Below, piece by piece: positions 28,952 through 37,185 of a stretch of 64,000 nt of DNA. Source of the stretch: Halomonas korlensis (GTDB taxonomy: Bacteria > Pseudomonadota > Gammaproteobacteria > Pseudomonadales > Halomonadaceae). Numbering within the stretch: the first letter of the stretch is position 1; each line of letters opens with the position of its first letter. Location of the stretch: positions 248,001 to 312,000 of the forward strand of contig NZ_FPBP01000001.1 in assembly GCF_900116705.1 (NCBI RefSeq). The letters are read 5' to 3'. The notes beneath the pieces were generated by a model. It was not told the origin of the DNA and did not search any database. It worked only from the letters and a program-made list of their open reading frames with translations. A program made the translations under genes and the position numbers.

Positions 28952-30880
28952 CTAGAAGCTCAGCCCGGCGCTCAGCTGGAAATGCGGCTCCAGACTATCC
29001 CAACCTTCGACGCCCGCACCGGCTTGGAGGCGGGCATTACCCAAGGTGAGGCGAAGGCCGGTATCGAGTCGCAGGTAGTGATCCTTATCGCGCTCTATGC
29101 CTTCTCCCGACCAGCGATTGGTTGGCAGTGAGGCCAGCCGGACCTCGGTAGCGTCGTTCTCATCATTCAGGTGTTCGCCCCAGGCAAGCTCAGCGAAGAC
29201 ACCAACGCCACCTTGCGGGGAACGATCCATCATCAACCCGACCTCTGCCCGATGTTCATCGCGTTCTTGATCGGAAACGAGCAAGGCATTCGCTCGCGAG
29301 CCCTCCTCGCGGTAGCCATCGATATGGGTATCGATATATCGATAGGCTACAAAGGGGGCGGTATACCAGGCCGACTCCTCTGCGGTCAGCCGATAGTCCA
29401 GACGCAGCTCGGCCGCCCAGCCGCGTGCCGTGGTGCCACTCGACAGTGTGCGCTCAGCCTTGCCCAGGGTGACCCGCCGACGCAGCTCAAGATCGAAATC
29501 ACCATAACTGACAATGGCCTGACTCCCGACTCGCCCCAGATGCTGTCGCACAAAGAGACTAAAAGCTAATCCCTCGAGCTCGACATCCGCCGGCGCCTCA
29601 AGCTCGCCGTCGCGCCCGGCCACCGTGGCGCCTAGCCACCCTTGCCGCACCGGTATGACTGCCCCGATGCCTGCCCCGCGCTGCACGGCGTCGGTCTCGC
29701 CCACATAATGACTGCTACGGGACTGATCCTCGCGATAATCCCCGTGCACAAAGATGCGCCACGCGTCGTCTTGCTGACCGGGGCGCAATTCACTACCCAC
29801 CAGCTGATGCTGGGCATTCAGGCTATCGGTCACCAGGCCACCGGCTAACGAAAGAATCCTCGGTGCCTTGATCAGGGCATAGGCATAGTCGGCCAGGATT
29901 TCCTGGCCAGTCGTGGTCGGGTGCACGGTATCGTTGAATAGAAGTTTCGATGGGTCCGGGGTGCCGGCTGCCAGGCCGTAGCTTGAAATATCGCAGGAAG
30001 ACACACTGAAGCAGGCGTTAGATAACGGTATATTTGTGGCCAGACCAAAATCCCCGGGTGCCGCCACGACTTCATCGAACAAGGCACCAACATCGAGACG
30101 AATAATCGCTACCTCCCCGTCGTAAACCGCCAGTCGCTCATCGAGTACCTGGTTGAAGACCTGCGAGAGTGACAACAACAAGTCCCGCTGCCCGCTCTGG
30201 AAGCCAGCCGGAGTGGCGCCTATGTCGGGCAGGTTGGCGACCACGAGCGTCGTTGCGCCGGCCGAGACCAAGGCATCGACGCCTTGGGCAAGCGTCACGG
30301 CGCTGGCTGTCGCAGCGGCGGCATCAGTGACGACACCGTCGAGAAAATCGTTACCCCCGCCATTGAGGTAATAAAGCGCCTCCGGGTCGGCCTCGCCCAC
30401 CGTCACCAGATAGCCATCACGACGTCGTATCGTCAGCCCCACCCCGCCGACCACCGATCCCTCCGGCCGGGTAATCGAGCCGAGGATATCATCGGTGGTG
30501 TAACCACCGGTGGCATAATTGGTGCCATCCGGCAGATCGAGCAACTCGCGCACGATGGACGTGGAGGGCAAGAGCGGCTTCAGCCCCAGTGCCCTGGCCA
30601 GACGCTGTGCGCTTACTTCGCCAAAGGGAGATGGTGCCCGATAGGTCGGCGCCAACCGGTTGGTGAATCGCAGGCTTTGTATCGTACCCGAGGCGAGACT
30701 CTCCACATCCGGAAGCTGCCCCGAATCGCTCAGGCTGTCACCGAAGACAATCATTCTTGAGTAGGCCGAGGTGGCAGCAGGCAACATCGACGCGCCCAGC
30801 AGTAACGACAACACACAGCAACGCATGAGCCGGCGACAATTGACGGCATCCATCACGCAACTAGATAAAGGAAAAGGCAT
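28952..30880 (-). CDS. GDSL-family esterase autotransporter (EstA-like)
   Basis: The ~642-residue protein combines a signal peptide ending LPAATSA, a GDSL hydrolase passenger and a C-terminal outer-membrane beta-barrel ending in Phe (LSAGLSF). Catalytic blocks are visible: FGDSLSDSG (nucleophile Ser49), YLNGGGNDFLDG (block III Gly/Asn) and FNDTVHPTTTGQ (Asp/His). Family members are surface-displayed lipases or esterases, as in Pseudomonas EstA. The start at 30880 has a GAGG upstream; 30853 (MDAVNCRRLM) would give a shorter signal peptide. A cysteine pair (ACFSVSSC) lies in the passenger. Confidence 0.88.
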   Translation of the reverse strand: MPFPLSSCVMDAVNCRRLMRCCVLSLLLGASMLPAATSAYSRMIVFGDSLSDSGQLPDVESLASGTIQSLRFTNRLAPTYRAPSPFGEVSAQRLARALGLKPLLPSTSIVRELLDLPDGTNYATGGYTTDDILGSITRPEGSVVGGVGLTIRRRDGYLVTVGEADPEALYYLNGGGNDFLDGVVTDAAAATASAVTLAQGVDALVSAGATTLVVANLPDIGATPAGFQSGQRDLLLSLSQVFNQVLDERLAVYDGEVAIIRLDVGALFDEVVAAPGDFGLATNIPLSNACFSVSSCDISSYGLAAGTPDPSKLLFNDTVHPTTTGQEILADYAYALIKAPRILSLAGGLVTDSLNAQHQLVGSELRPGQQDDAWRIFVHGDYREDQSRSSHYVGETDAVQRGAGIGAVIPVRQGWLGATVAGRDGELEAPADVELEGLAFSLFVRQHLGRVGSQAIVSYGDFDLELRRRVTLGKAERTLSSGTTARGWAAELRLDYRLTAEESAWYTAPFVAYRYIDTHIDGYREEGSRANALLVSDQERDEHRAEVGLMMDRSPQGGVGVFAELAWGEHLNDENDATEVRLASLPTNRWSGEGIERDKDHYLRLDTGLRLTLGNARLQAGAGVEGWDSLEPHFQLSAGLSF

Positions 30881-30902
30881 GGACAAGGCCTCATGCAGAA
30901 GG

Positions 30903-30937
30903 AAGACCATGGTCATACCTTGCCGAGCCATGGTCTT
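30903..30937. repeat. Inverted repeat between dcd and the GDSL autotransporter
   Basis: Perfect 10-bp arms AAGACCATGG / CCATGGTCTT (30903-30912 and 30928-30937) enclose a 15-base loop. It could form a weak terminator for dcd or a protein-binding site ahead of the autotransporter gene. There is no U-run in either direction. Confidence 0.45.
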
Positions 30938-30994
30938 TCCAGCTTAGAGGAGCCCCGCAATTTGGCCAGCCGATCGCTACCCAGCCAGGTACAG

Positions 30995-31561
30995 CTAGGT
31001 TCTGGGAAGGGTCACTCCCCGCTGGCCCATATACTTTCCTCCGCGATCCCGGTAGGACGTCTCGCACTCTTCGTCAGACTCCAGGAAAAGCATCTGCGCG
31101 ACACCTTCATTGGCATAGATCTTGGCCGGGAGGTTCGTGGTATTGGAGAATTCCAGCGTGACATGGCCCTCCCACTCCGGTTCGAGTGGTGTGACATTGA
31201 CGATGATACCGCAGCGGGCATAGGTGGACTTGCCCAGGCAAATAGTCAGGACGGTGCGCGGGATACGAAAATACTCAACGGTACTCGCCAGGGCGAAGGA
31301 GTTGGGAGGAATTACACAAACCTCGCCCCTGACATCCACGAAGCTCTTCTCGTCAAAACCCTTGGGGTCCACTATCGCCGAATGGATATTGGTAAAGACC
31401 TTGAAATGGTCCGTACAACGCACGTCGTAGCCATAGCTGGACGTACCGTAGGAGATCACTCGCTTGTCATTGACGTAGCGCACCTGTTCGGGTTCGAAAG
31501 GCTCGATCATTCCTTCCCGCTCGGCCATGCGGCGGATCCACTTGTCGGACTTGATGCTCAT
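30995..31561 (-). CDS. dcd: dCTP deaminase
   Basis: Dcd deaminates dCTP to dUTP in dTMP synthesis. The 188-residue trimeric dUTPase-fold protein has [14 protein letters not shown] at the start, [12 protein letters not shown], the catalytic region [29 protein letters not shown] (nucleotide and Glu-binding) and LEFSNTT. The start at 31561 gives the canonical N terminus; eight additional residues upstream are possible but not homologous. It follows mrp, with a terminator between them. Confidence 0.96.
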   Translation of the reverse strand: MSIKSDKWIRRMAEREGMIEPFEPEQVRYVNDKRVISYGTSSYGYDVRCTDHFKVFTNIHSAIVDPKGFDEKSFVDVRGEVCVIPPNSFALASTVEYFRIPRTVLTICLGKSTYARCGIIVNVTPLEPEWEGHVTLEFSNTTNLPAKIYANEGVAQMLFLESDEECETSYRDRGGKYMGQRGVTLPRT

Positions 31562-31585
31562 CGAAACGTCCTGCTGAAAAATCAA

Positions 31586-31618
31586 AGAAAACCGGGACCG
31601 TAATCATAGCGGTCCCGG
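31586..31618 (-). terminator. Intrinsic terminator after mrp
   Basis: On the minus strand, a perfect 9-bp stem (31610-31618 with 31592-31600, 9-nt loop) is followed by TTTTCTTT, 39 bases after the mrp stop and just upstream of dcd. Confidence 0.85.
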
Positions 31619-31656
31619 CCTATCGCGTCACAGGCATGCTCGGCCAATACGGCGAT

Positions 31657-32463
31657 TTACTTGCTGAATGAGATCTCGGGGCCTTCATTACCCCCTTGGT
31701 CGCGGATCTGTTCTGCCACCTGGCGCGCCATCGCGCGAAACGTACCGGTCACTTCGCTGTCCGGCTCGGCCACTACGGTGGGGCGCCCGCCATCCACCTG
31801 CTCACGGATCGACATGGTCAACGGCAAGCGACCCAGCACGCGGGTCTCATATTCTGCCGCGATACGCTCACCGCCTCCCTCGCCGAAGATAGGCTCGCTG
31901 TGACCGCAGTGTGAACACAAGTGCAGGCTCATGTTCTCCACCACGCCAAGCACCGGCACGTTGACCTTGCGGAACATCTCGATGCCCTTGCGCGCATCCA
32001 AGAGAGCAATATCCTGCGGCGTGGTCACGATCACCGCTCCATCCACGGGCACCTTCTGGGCCAGCGTCAGCTGAATATCACCGGTGCCTGGTGGCATGTC
32101 GATGAACAGGTAATCCACGTTATCCCAGGCGGTCTGGGTGAGCATCTGCTGAAAGGCCCCGGCGACCATCGGGCCGCGCCACACCATGGGTTCACGCGTA
32201 TCGACCATGAAAGCCATGGACATGGCCTGCAGGCCATGGGCCTGAAGCGGCAGAAAGCCGTTCCCTCCCGATGACTGTGGCCGTACGCCCTCGCCGACGC
32301 CCAGCATCTGCGCCTGGCTGGGGCCATGAATGTCTGCATCCAGAATGCCGACGCGATATCCCTCGGCGGCCATGGCCAGCGCCAGGTTCACGGTGACGGT
32401 GGACTTGCCGACGCCGCCCTTGCCGGAAGCCACGGCGACAATATGCTTGACCCCTTCAATCAC
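31657..32463 (-). CDS. mrp: Mrp/ApbC-type iron-sulfur cluster carrier ATPase
   Basis: Mrp (ApbC) binds and transfers Fe-S clusters. The 268-residue protein has the deviant Walker A GKGGVGKST (14-22), switch DADIHGPSQ, PPGTGDIQL and the cluster-binding CxxC (LCSHCGH). No good ATG exists; a GTG at 32461-32463 is preceded by AAGGAG with 6-base spacing, so it is taken as the start. This makes it shorter than E. coli Mrp, lacking most of the N-terminal MIP18-like domain, as is seen in many homologues. Confidence 0.92.
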   Translation of the reverse strand: MIEGVKHIVAVASGKGGVGKSTVTVNLALAMAAEGYRVGILDADIHGPSQAQMLGVGEGVRPQSSGGNGFLPLQAHGLQAMSMAFMVDTREPMVWRGPMVAGAFQQMLTQTAWDNVDYLFIDMPPGTGDIQLTLAQKVPVDGAVIVTTPQDIALLDARKGIEMFRKVNVPVLGVVENMSLHLCSHCGHSEPIFGEGGGERIAAEYETRVLGRLPLTMSIREQVDGGRPTVVAEPDSEVTGTFRAMARQVAEQIRDQGGNEGPEISFSK

Positions 32464-32562
32464 GACTCTCTCCTTAAAGAATATGGGGGTTGCCACGCTT
32501 GCAGCATGTGCCTTCAGTATACGCACCAAAACGCTGTCGCATGCAATGCACGGCCAAGATGC

Positions 32563-32590
32563 AAAACGGCGAGCCTGGAAGGCTCGCCGT
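32563..32590 (-). terminator. Intrinsic terminator after the coiled-coil gene
   Basis: A perfect 10-bp stem (32566-32575 with 32581-32590, 5-nt loop) is followed on the minus strand by TTTT. It ends the coiled-coil transcript 31 bases after the stop. Confidence 0.85.
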
Positions 32591-32620
32591 CAGGGTCATG
32601 CGAAATAGCTCGGAAGCGGA

Positions 32621-33979
32621 TCAGTTCTGCTCGGACTGCTCCTCGGTCTCCTCCTGGTTTTCAGTGTCGTCGGCGGACTGAGAGCCTTCAGCGGAACCAG
32701 AGCCCTCAGCGGAACCAGAGCCATTAGCAGACTGCTGTGAGCTCTCGGCGGATTGATCACCTTCATTGGTTTGCGAACCTTCGGCGGACTGCTGTGAGTC
32801 GTCTGCAGACTGAGAGCCTTCAGCAGACTGGGTCTCTGATTCCCCACCCTGGGCTTCGGACGCCTCGGACTCGCTCGAGGAAGCGGACTCGCTGTCGGAA
32901 CCGGAAGCGGACTCACCGCCTTCTGACTCTGATCCTGACGCGCTCCCCGGCTGTGATTCGGAGCCAGTCTGTGAGGCCGACTCGTCGTCACCCTGACCGG
33001 ACTGACGCAACTGCAGGTCGGAGAGCTCACGCTGCCAATCGGCGAGCTGTGATTCCAGGTTGGACAGCTGACTCTGGCGACGCTCGATCTGGGAATCGAT
33101 ATCGGCGACCTCGTTGCGTCCCTCCTCGATGGCGGTCTCGAGCTCCTCGAAGTTGCTTTGAGCTTGCTCGACTTGTGCCCGTGCCTCTTCTCGCTGATCG
33201 TGGATGGCTTGTAGCTCGGATTCGGCAGCGTCGCGCTGTTCGCGCAGGGTCTCGAGCTCGGCCTGCAGGTTCTCCTGAATCTCTTGCTGCTCAGTCACGG
33301 CATCGTTGACACGCGACAGGCTATCCTGAACTGCACTGACATCATCCTGAAGCGCCGCTAACTCCTCAAGGGCCGCATCGCGCTCTTCCTGTGCCGCATC
33401 GCGCTCTTGTTGCGCCTGCTCGGTGGCCGCCTCGGCCTCGTTGCGCGCGGTCTCAGCGGAATCGCGAGATTCGATGGCTTGATCGCGGGCCGACTGTGCC
33501 TCTTCAAGCGCCGTTTCGGCTTCCTGACGTTGCTGGGCAACGGCGTCGTGCTCTTCACGCAGGGAGGTCAGCTCTTCCTGCGCCTGATCACGCTCTTGCT
33601 GAAGGGTGCTGATTTCCTCCTGCAATGATGCGATGGTCTCCTCGGCTTCGGTGATCTGGTCACGTACCGACGTCAGCTCCTCTTCCGCGCTGGCCAGCTC
33701 CTGCTCAGTGGCCTCCAGTTCCTGCTGGCGCTGCGCCTGGCTTTCCTCGACCGCCGCAAGATCACCCTCGGCTTCGCGGATCTCTGTGACTTGCTGATTC
33801 AAGGACGCGTTCTCGCTTTCCAGGGCGGAAAGCTCATCCTGAAGAGCATTAACCTGATCTTGGCGATCTCCGGAATTCGATGTGGCAATGATGGCCCAGA
33901 TAAGCAACACAACCGCGATGGCAGCTAGCGCCCTCACGCGATTGTCCTTAAGCAATTGGTTATTCGAGATATCCGACAT
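32621..33979 (-). CDS. Membrane-anchored coiled-coil protein with acidic Ser/Glu/Gln-rich tail
   Basis: The 452-residue protein has one N-terminal membrane helix (about 17-34, AALAAIAVVLLIWAIIAT), then about 280 residues of almost uninterrupted heptad coiled coil (roughly 40-325, Glu/Gln/Ala/Arg-rich), and a ~120-residue disordered tail of Ser, Glu, Gly, Asp and Gln. The tail is made of degenerate units such as SAEGSQSADD. No enzymatic motif is visible. It is presumably an inner-membrane protein with a long periplasmic rod and an acidic end suited to a halophile. The tail contains an internal 18-base repeat (32682-32717). Function unknown. Confidence 0.75.
   Translation of the reverse strand: MSDISNNQLLKDNRVRALAAIAVVLLIWAIIATSNSGDRQDQVNALQDELSALESENASLNQQVTEIREAEGDLAAVEESQAQRQQELEATEQELASAEEELTSVRDQITEAEETIASLQEEISTLQQERDQAQEELTSLREEHDAVAQQRQEAETALEEAQSARDQAIESRDSAETARNEAEAATEQAQQERDAAQEERDAALEELAALQDDVSAVQDSLSRVNDAVTEQQEIQENLQAELETLREQRDAAESELQAIHDQREEARAQVEQAQSNFEELETAIEEGRNEVADIDSQIERRQSQLSNLESQLADWQRELSDLQLRQSGQGDDESASQTGSESQPGSASGSESEGGESASGSDSESASSSESEASEAQGGESETQSAEGSQSADDSQQSAEGSQTNEGDQSAESSQQSANGSGSAEGSGSAEGSQSADDTENQEETEEQSEQN
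32682..32717 (-). repeat. 18-bp tandem repeat inside the coiled-coil gene tail
   Basis: Two copies of an 18-base unit (32682-32699 and 32700-32717) differ at one base and encode repeated GSAEGS units. The register keeps the frame open, so copy number could vary without disrupting the gene. Confidence 0.75.
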
Positions 33980-34158
33980 TTCGCGACTTCCCCTTGCTGG
34001 TCGATGGCTCCCGACACGTCACGCGCGGAAGATAGTGGTAACACTCAGGATACACTGTTGTCGCTTGCAGGCTACCTTGGCAAGTTCGTTAACACACGGT
34101 AACTCCACGGAATACATCAGCCCCAGCAGCGTGCGCTTCGAAAGCTATCGAACGTGTG

Positions 34159-34833
34159 TCACCACGCGAGCCAGATCCAGTGCTTCGCCCCCTTGCCGGG
34201 ACGATGAGCTCGCACCATGACCTCCTCCACCACGAAGCCAACTCGCTTGAGACGATCGGTAAAGGCCGGGTCCTGGCCTGCCGACCAGATCGCCAGGATA
34301 CCGTCCGGACGTAGCGCGGCCTGAGCCGCGGCGAGACCCTTGGGGGAATAGAGCCAATCGTTCTCGCGTCGCGTCAACCCCTCCGGCCCGTTGTCCACGT
34401 CCAGCATGATGGCATCGAAACCGCCCGGTTCCTGGCGTAGCAACTCGCCCACATCGCCCAGGCGGACCTGCGTTCGCGGATCCTTCAGCGGATAGCCAGC
34501 GGCCGCGCCGAGGGGGCCTCGGTTCCACTCCACAACGCCCGGCACCAGTTCGGCGACCACCGCCGTGGCGTCTTGGGCCAGACACGCCAGGGCGTTCGCC
34601 AGGGTGAACCCCATCCCCAACCCGCCAATCAGCACGCGGGCCTCAATACGCTCAGCAACCCGTCGACAGGCCAGCTCGGCCAAAGCATCCTCGGAGCCAT
34701 GCAGGCGCGTGTTCATCAACTCACCGCTCTTGCCGGCAATACGAATGGAAAATTCGTCGTTGCGCTGCAGAAGCCTGAGCTCTCCGCCTTGGCCGGGTAT
34801 GCTCGCCGTCGCTATCTCTTCGAATTTGGCCAT
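34159..34833 (-). CDS. Spermidine-synthase-like methyltransferase-fold protein
   Basis: The 224-residue protein has a Rossmann-like core with VLIGGLGMGFTLANAL (glycine-rich cofactor loop), VAELVPGVVEWNRG, RLGDVGELL and DAIMLDVDNGPEG, which matches spermidine synthase-like proteins (the PF01564-like group) rather than ordinary SAM-dependent methyltransferases. The classical polyamine synthase N-terminal strand pattern is present only in part (ELRLLQRNDEFSIRI). Substrate unknown. The start at 34833 (MAKF) has a GCGAGG upstream; 34836 (MMAKF) is an alternative. It is divergent from the serine hydrolase gene. Confidence 0.75.
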   Translation of the reverse strand: MAKFEEIATASIPGQGGELRLLQRNDEFSIRIAGKSGELMNTRLHGSEDALAELACRRVAERIEARVLIGGLGMGFTLANALACLAQDATAVVAELVPGVVEWNRGPLGAAAGYPLKDPRTQVRLGDVGELLRQEPGGFDAIMLDVDNGPEGLTRRENDWLYSPKGLAAAQAALRPDGILAIWSAGQDPAFTDRLKRVGFVVEEVMVRAHRPGKGAKHWIWLAW

Positions 34834-34990
34834 CATGCCTCGCTTGTGAAACCGTGTGTTATGTCGGCTGGCACAGGCCAGCCAGCGCGATCATGCCCCG
34901 GGGCATGACCACGACTCTCCCAACCGGCAGGGAACCTATCCGTCAAGATTCGCCTCGAACACCCCGCCCTTCCGTCAGGAGACATGCCGC

Positions 34991-36046
34991 ATGCCCCGCT
35001 CACCAACCCAACGACACATCAGGGAAAGAACGCTGTCGCGGCTGAGGATTATGCTGGCGTTCGCCATGATTTGCCATGCATCAAACGCCATGGCTTCCGA
35101 CCAGAAAGCACTACAAGCCGCTGATTTTCAGCGTATCGAGTCGGCCGCCGAGGCGCTCGACCGCCTGCATGCGCTGGTTGTGGCCGAAAACGGCGAGATC
35201 GTTTACGAACGTGCCTTTGACGGACCCGGCGTGGACCAGCCCGCCAATATCAAATCACTGTCCAAGACGGTACTGGCCGCGCTTGTCGGAGCAGCCATCG
35301 AGAAGGACATATTGCAGGGGCCCGATCAGCCTGTCGCGGAATTGCTGGGGCCATTGATGCCCGATGCTGCCGAATCGCAAGTCAACGAGATCACCGTGGG
35401 ACACCTGCTGTCCCTGCAAGCCGGGCTTGAGCGAACGTCGGGAGACAATTATGGCGCCTGGGTGATGAGCCCCGACTGGGTCGAGTATGCCTTGACGCGG
35501 CCCTTCGTCGATGAGCCCGGCGGGCGCATGCTTTATTCCACCGGCAGCAGTCATCTGCTGTCGGCAGCGCTGACACAGTCAACCGGCGAGTCAACGTTGG
35601 TACTCGCTCGGCGCCTACTGGGCGAGCCCCTCGATATCGCCATTCCGCACCGGCCTCGCGACCCTCAAGGCATCTATTTTGGCGGCAACGACATGCAGCT
35701 CTCACCGCGGGCATTGGTGCAGCTCGGTGAACTCTACCGCCAGGATGGCGTCGTCAACGGTACTCGGGTGTTGCCAGAAGGCTGGACCGAGGCTTCCTGG
35801 ACCGCGCGCGGCCGCTCGCCCTGGACGGGAGACGGCTATGGCTACGGCTGGTTTATCACCACCCTCGCCGGAGAGCGGGTCTACTACGGTCGCGGTTATG
35901 GCGGACAGGCACTGTTCGTGGTGCCGGAGCGCGAACTGACCGTCGCCATCACCTCGGATCCGTTGCCTCCCTCGCCCGGCGGGCAATTCCAGGGCCGACT
36001 CAACCGTCTGATCGAGATCCTGCTGGGCAACGGTGAGGCCGAATGA
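34991..36046 (+). CDS. Secreted serine hydrolase of the beta-lactamase class C/esterase fold
   Basis: The 351-residue protein has an N-terminal hydrophobic export signal (about 18-36, IMLAFAMICHASNAMAS) and a class C beta-lactamase-like domain. The active-site SxxK is SLSK (S89-K92), and the Tyr-containing motif is YST (Y182), where the third residue differs from the usual YxN. The C terminus has YYGRGYGGQALFVVPE, which resembles the KTG-region equivalent. It is likely a periplasmic esterase or peptidase-type hydrolase rather than a true beta-lactamase. The start at 34991 follows an AGGAG. Confidence 0.82.
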   Translation: MPRSPTQRHIRERTLSRLRIMLAFAMICHASNAMASDQKALQAADFQRIESAAEALDRLHALVVAENGEIVYERAFDGPGVDQPANIKSLSKTVLAALVGAAIEKDILQGPDQPVAELLGPLMPDAAESQVNEITVGHLLSLQAGLERTSGDNYGAWVMSPDWVEYALTRPFVDEPGGRMLYSTGSSHLLSAALTQSTGESTLVLARRLLGEPLDIAIPHRPRDPQGIYFGGNDMQLSPRALVQLGELYRQDGVVNGTRVLPEGWTEASWTARGRSPWTGDGYGYGWFITTLAGERVYYGRGYGGQALFVVPERELTVAITSDPLPPSPGGQFQGRLNRLIEILLGNGEAE

Positions 36047-36223
36047 TCGGCGTCAATTGCCCCACTGGCCACTGCGCTTCATGGCGCAGAACAAACCACG
36101 CCTGGCCGCGTGAATGCCGGCTTTCAAGACATCCGCCTTGCCCCCGTAGTCCTTGTCGCTGTTATTGACCGTAAACGCTGTCAAGGGCGTATCATCGCCC
36201 CATGCCCATGGATGGCCAGGTCA

Positions 36224-37159
36224 ATGACGCTTTTCCGCGCTGAGCATTTCTCGCTCAAGACACTGGGCGCCCTACTGCCAAAGGTAGGGCGCTTCATGTG
36301 GCGTGTGCTTCTGGCCTTTCTGCGTAACCGAGGCATCCTGCTGGCGGGAGGCGTCGGCTATAACATTCTGCTGTCGATCGTGCCGCTGTTCGCCCTGCTG
36401 GCCGTGCTGCTGGCCGGAGTGGTCGATCAACAGCGGCTGCTTGACGTCCTGACGATCCAGGCGCGCCACCTGGCGCCTTCGCATGCCGAAGTGGTGCTCG
36501 AGGCCGTGCGTACCCTGCTCGATTCGCGTGACGTCATTGGCATCCTCGGCTTTCCCGTGCTGCTGCTGTTCAGCTCCTTTGCCTTTCGCATGCTGGAGGA
36601 TGCTCTGGCGCTCATCTTCCACGCGCATGAGACACACCATCACCATCGCAGCGTCTGGGTATCGGTATTGATGCCCTATGCCTTCATGCTGGTACTTGGC
36701 GCCGGCCTGCTGGCCCTGACCCTGCTGGTGACCCTGGTCAGCTCGATCAATGCCTTGTCTCTCGCCGTCTTTGATCGCGAGTTGCCGCTGGCCGGGCTCT
36801 CGGAGTCGATGCTGAACCTCTTCAGTTTCGTGGGCGTTTTCCTGCTCTTCAGTGCCATCTACAAGGTGTTGCCGGTGGTCAAGATCGCCATCCGGCGAGC
36901 CATCGTCGGGGGGTTCGTGGCAGCGCTACTCTGGGAGGGGGTGCGTCTGTTGCTGGTGTTCTATTTCGCCAACCTGTCGTTCGTCAATGTCGTCTATGGC
37001 TCGTTCGCCACCCTGATCGTGATGTTGTTGAGCCTGGAAGTAGGCGCGATCATCCTGCTGCTGGGCGCCCAGGTGATCGCCGAACTCGAGTATAATGCGC
37101 GCCATGGCCTGCCCTGGCATGTCGATCCCCGCCGCCAGGCCGTGACGCACGTCGAGTGA
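36224..37159 (+). CDS. YihY/UPF0761 family inner-membrane protein
   Basis: The 311-residue protein has about six membrane helices and typical YihY segments: LRNRGILLAGGVGYNILLSIVPL near the start, GFPVLLLFSSFAFRMLEDALALIF, a cytoplasmic AHETHHHHRS stretch, and VYGSFATLIVMLLSLEVGAIILLLGAQVIAELEY at the end. Family members are often annotated as ribonuclease BN, but that label is not supported for this membrane family. The His-rich stretch is notable. The start at 36224 is uncertain (36212 is also possible). Confidence 0.88.
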   Translation: MTLFRAEHFSLKTLGALLPKVGRFMWRVLLAFLRNRGILLAGGVGYNILLSIVPLFALLAVLLAGVVDQQRLLDVLTIQARHLAPSHAEVVLEAVRTLLDSRDVIGILGFPVLLLFSSFAFRMLEDALALIFHAHETHHHHRSVWVSVLMPYAFMLVLGAGLLALTLLVTLVSSINALSLAVFDRELPLAGLSESMLNLFSFVGVFLLFSAIYKVLPVVKIAIRRAIVGGFVAALLWEGVRLLLVFYFANLSFVNVVYGSFATLIVMLLSLEVGAIILLLGAQVIAELEYNARHGLPWHVDPRRQAVTHVE

Positions 37160-37185
37160 GCCAAGGCACGTGGCATTAGCACGGG

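Noticed and set aside
28905..28975. Hairpin-like GGCGC/GCGCC stretches after purN
   Set aside because: The stems are short and overlapping and no T-run follows, so a terminator could not be supported.
32682..32999. Short repeats resembling a CRISPR or satellite array
   Set aside because: The repeats are in frame within the coiled-coil gene, have no uniform spacers and no cas genes are near.
36224..37159. Annotation as ribonuclease BN
   Set aside because: The protein is a polytopic YihY/UPF0761 membrane protein; the RNase BN label is historical and not supported by the sequence.
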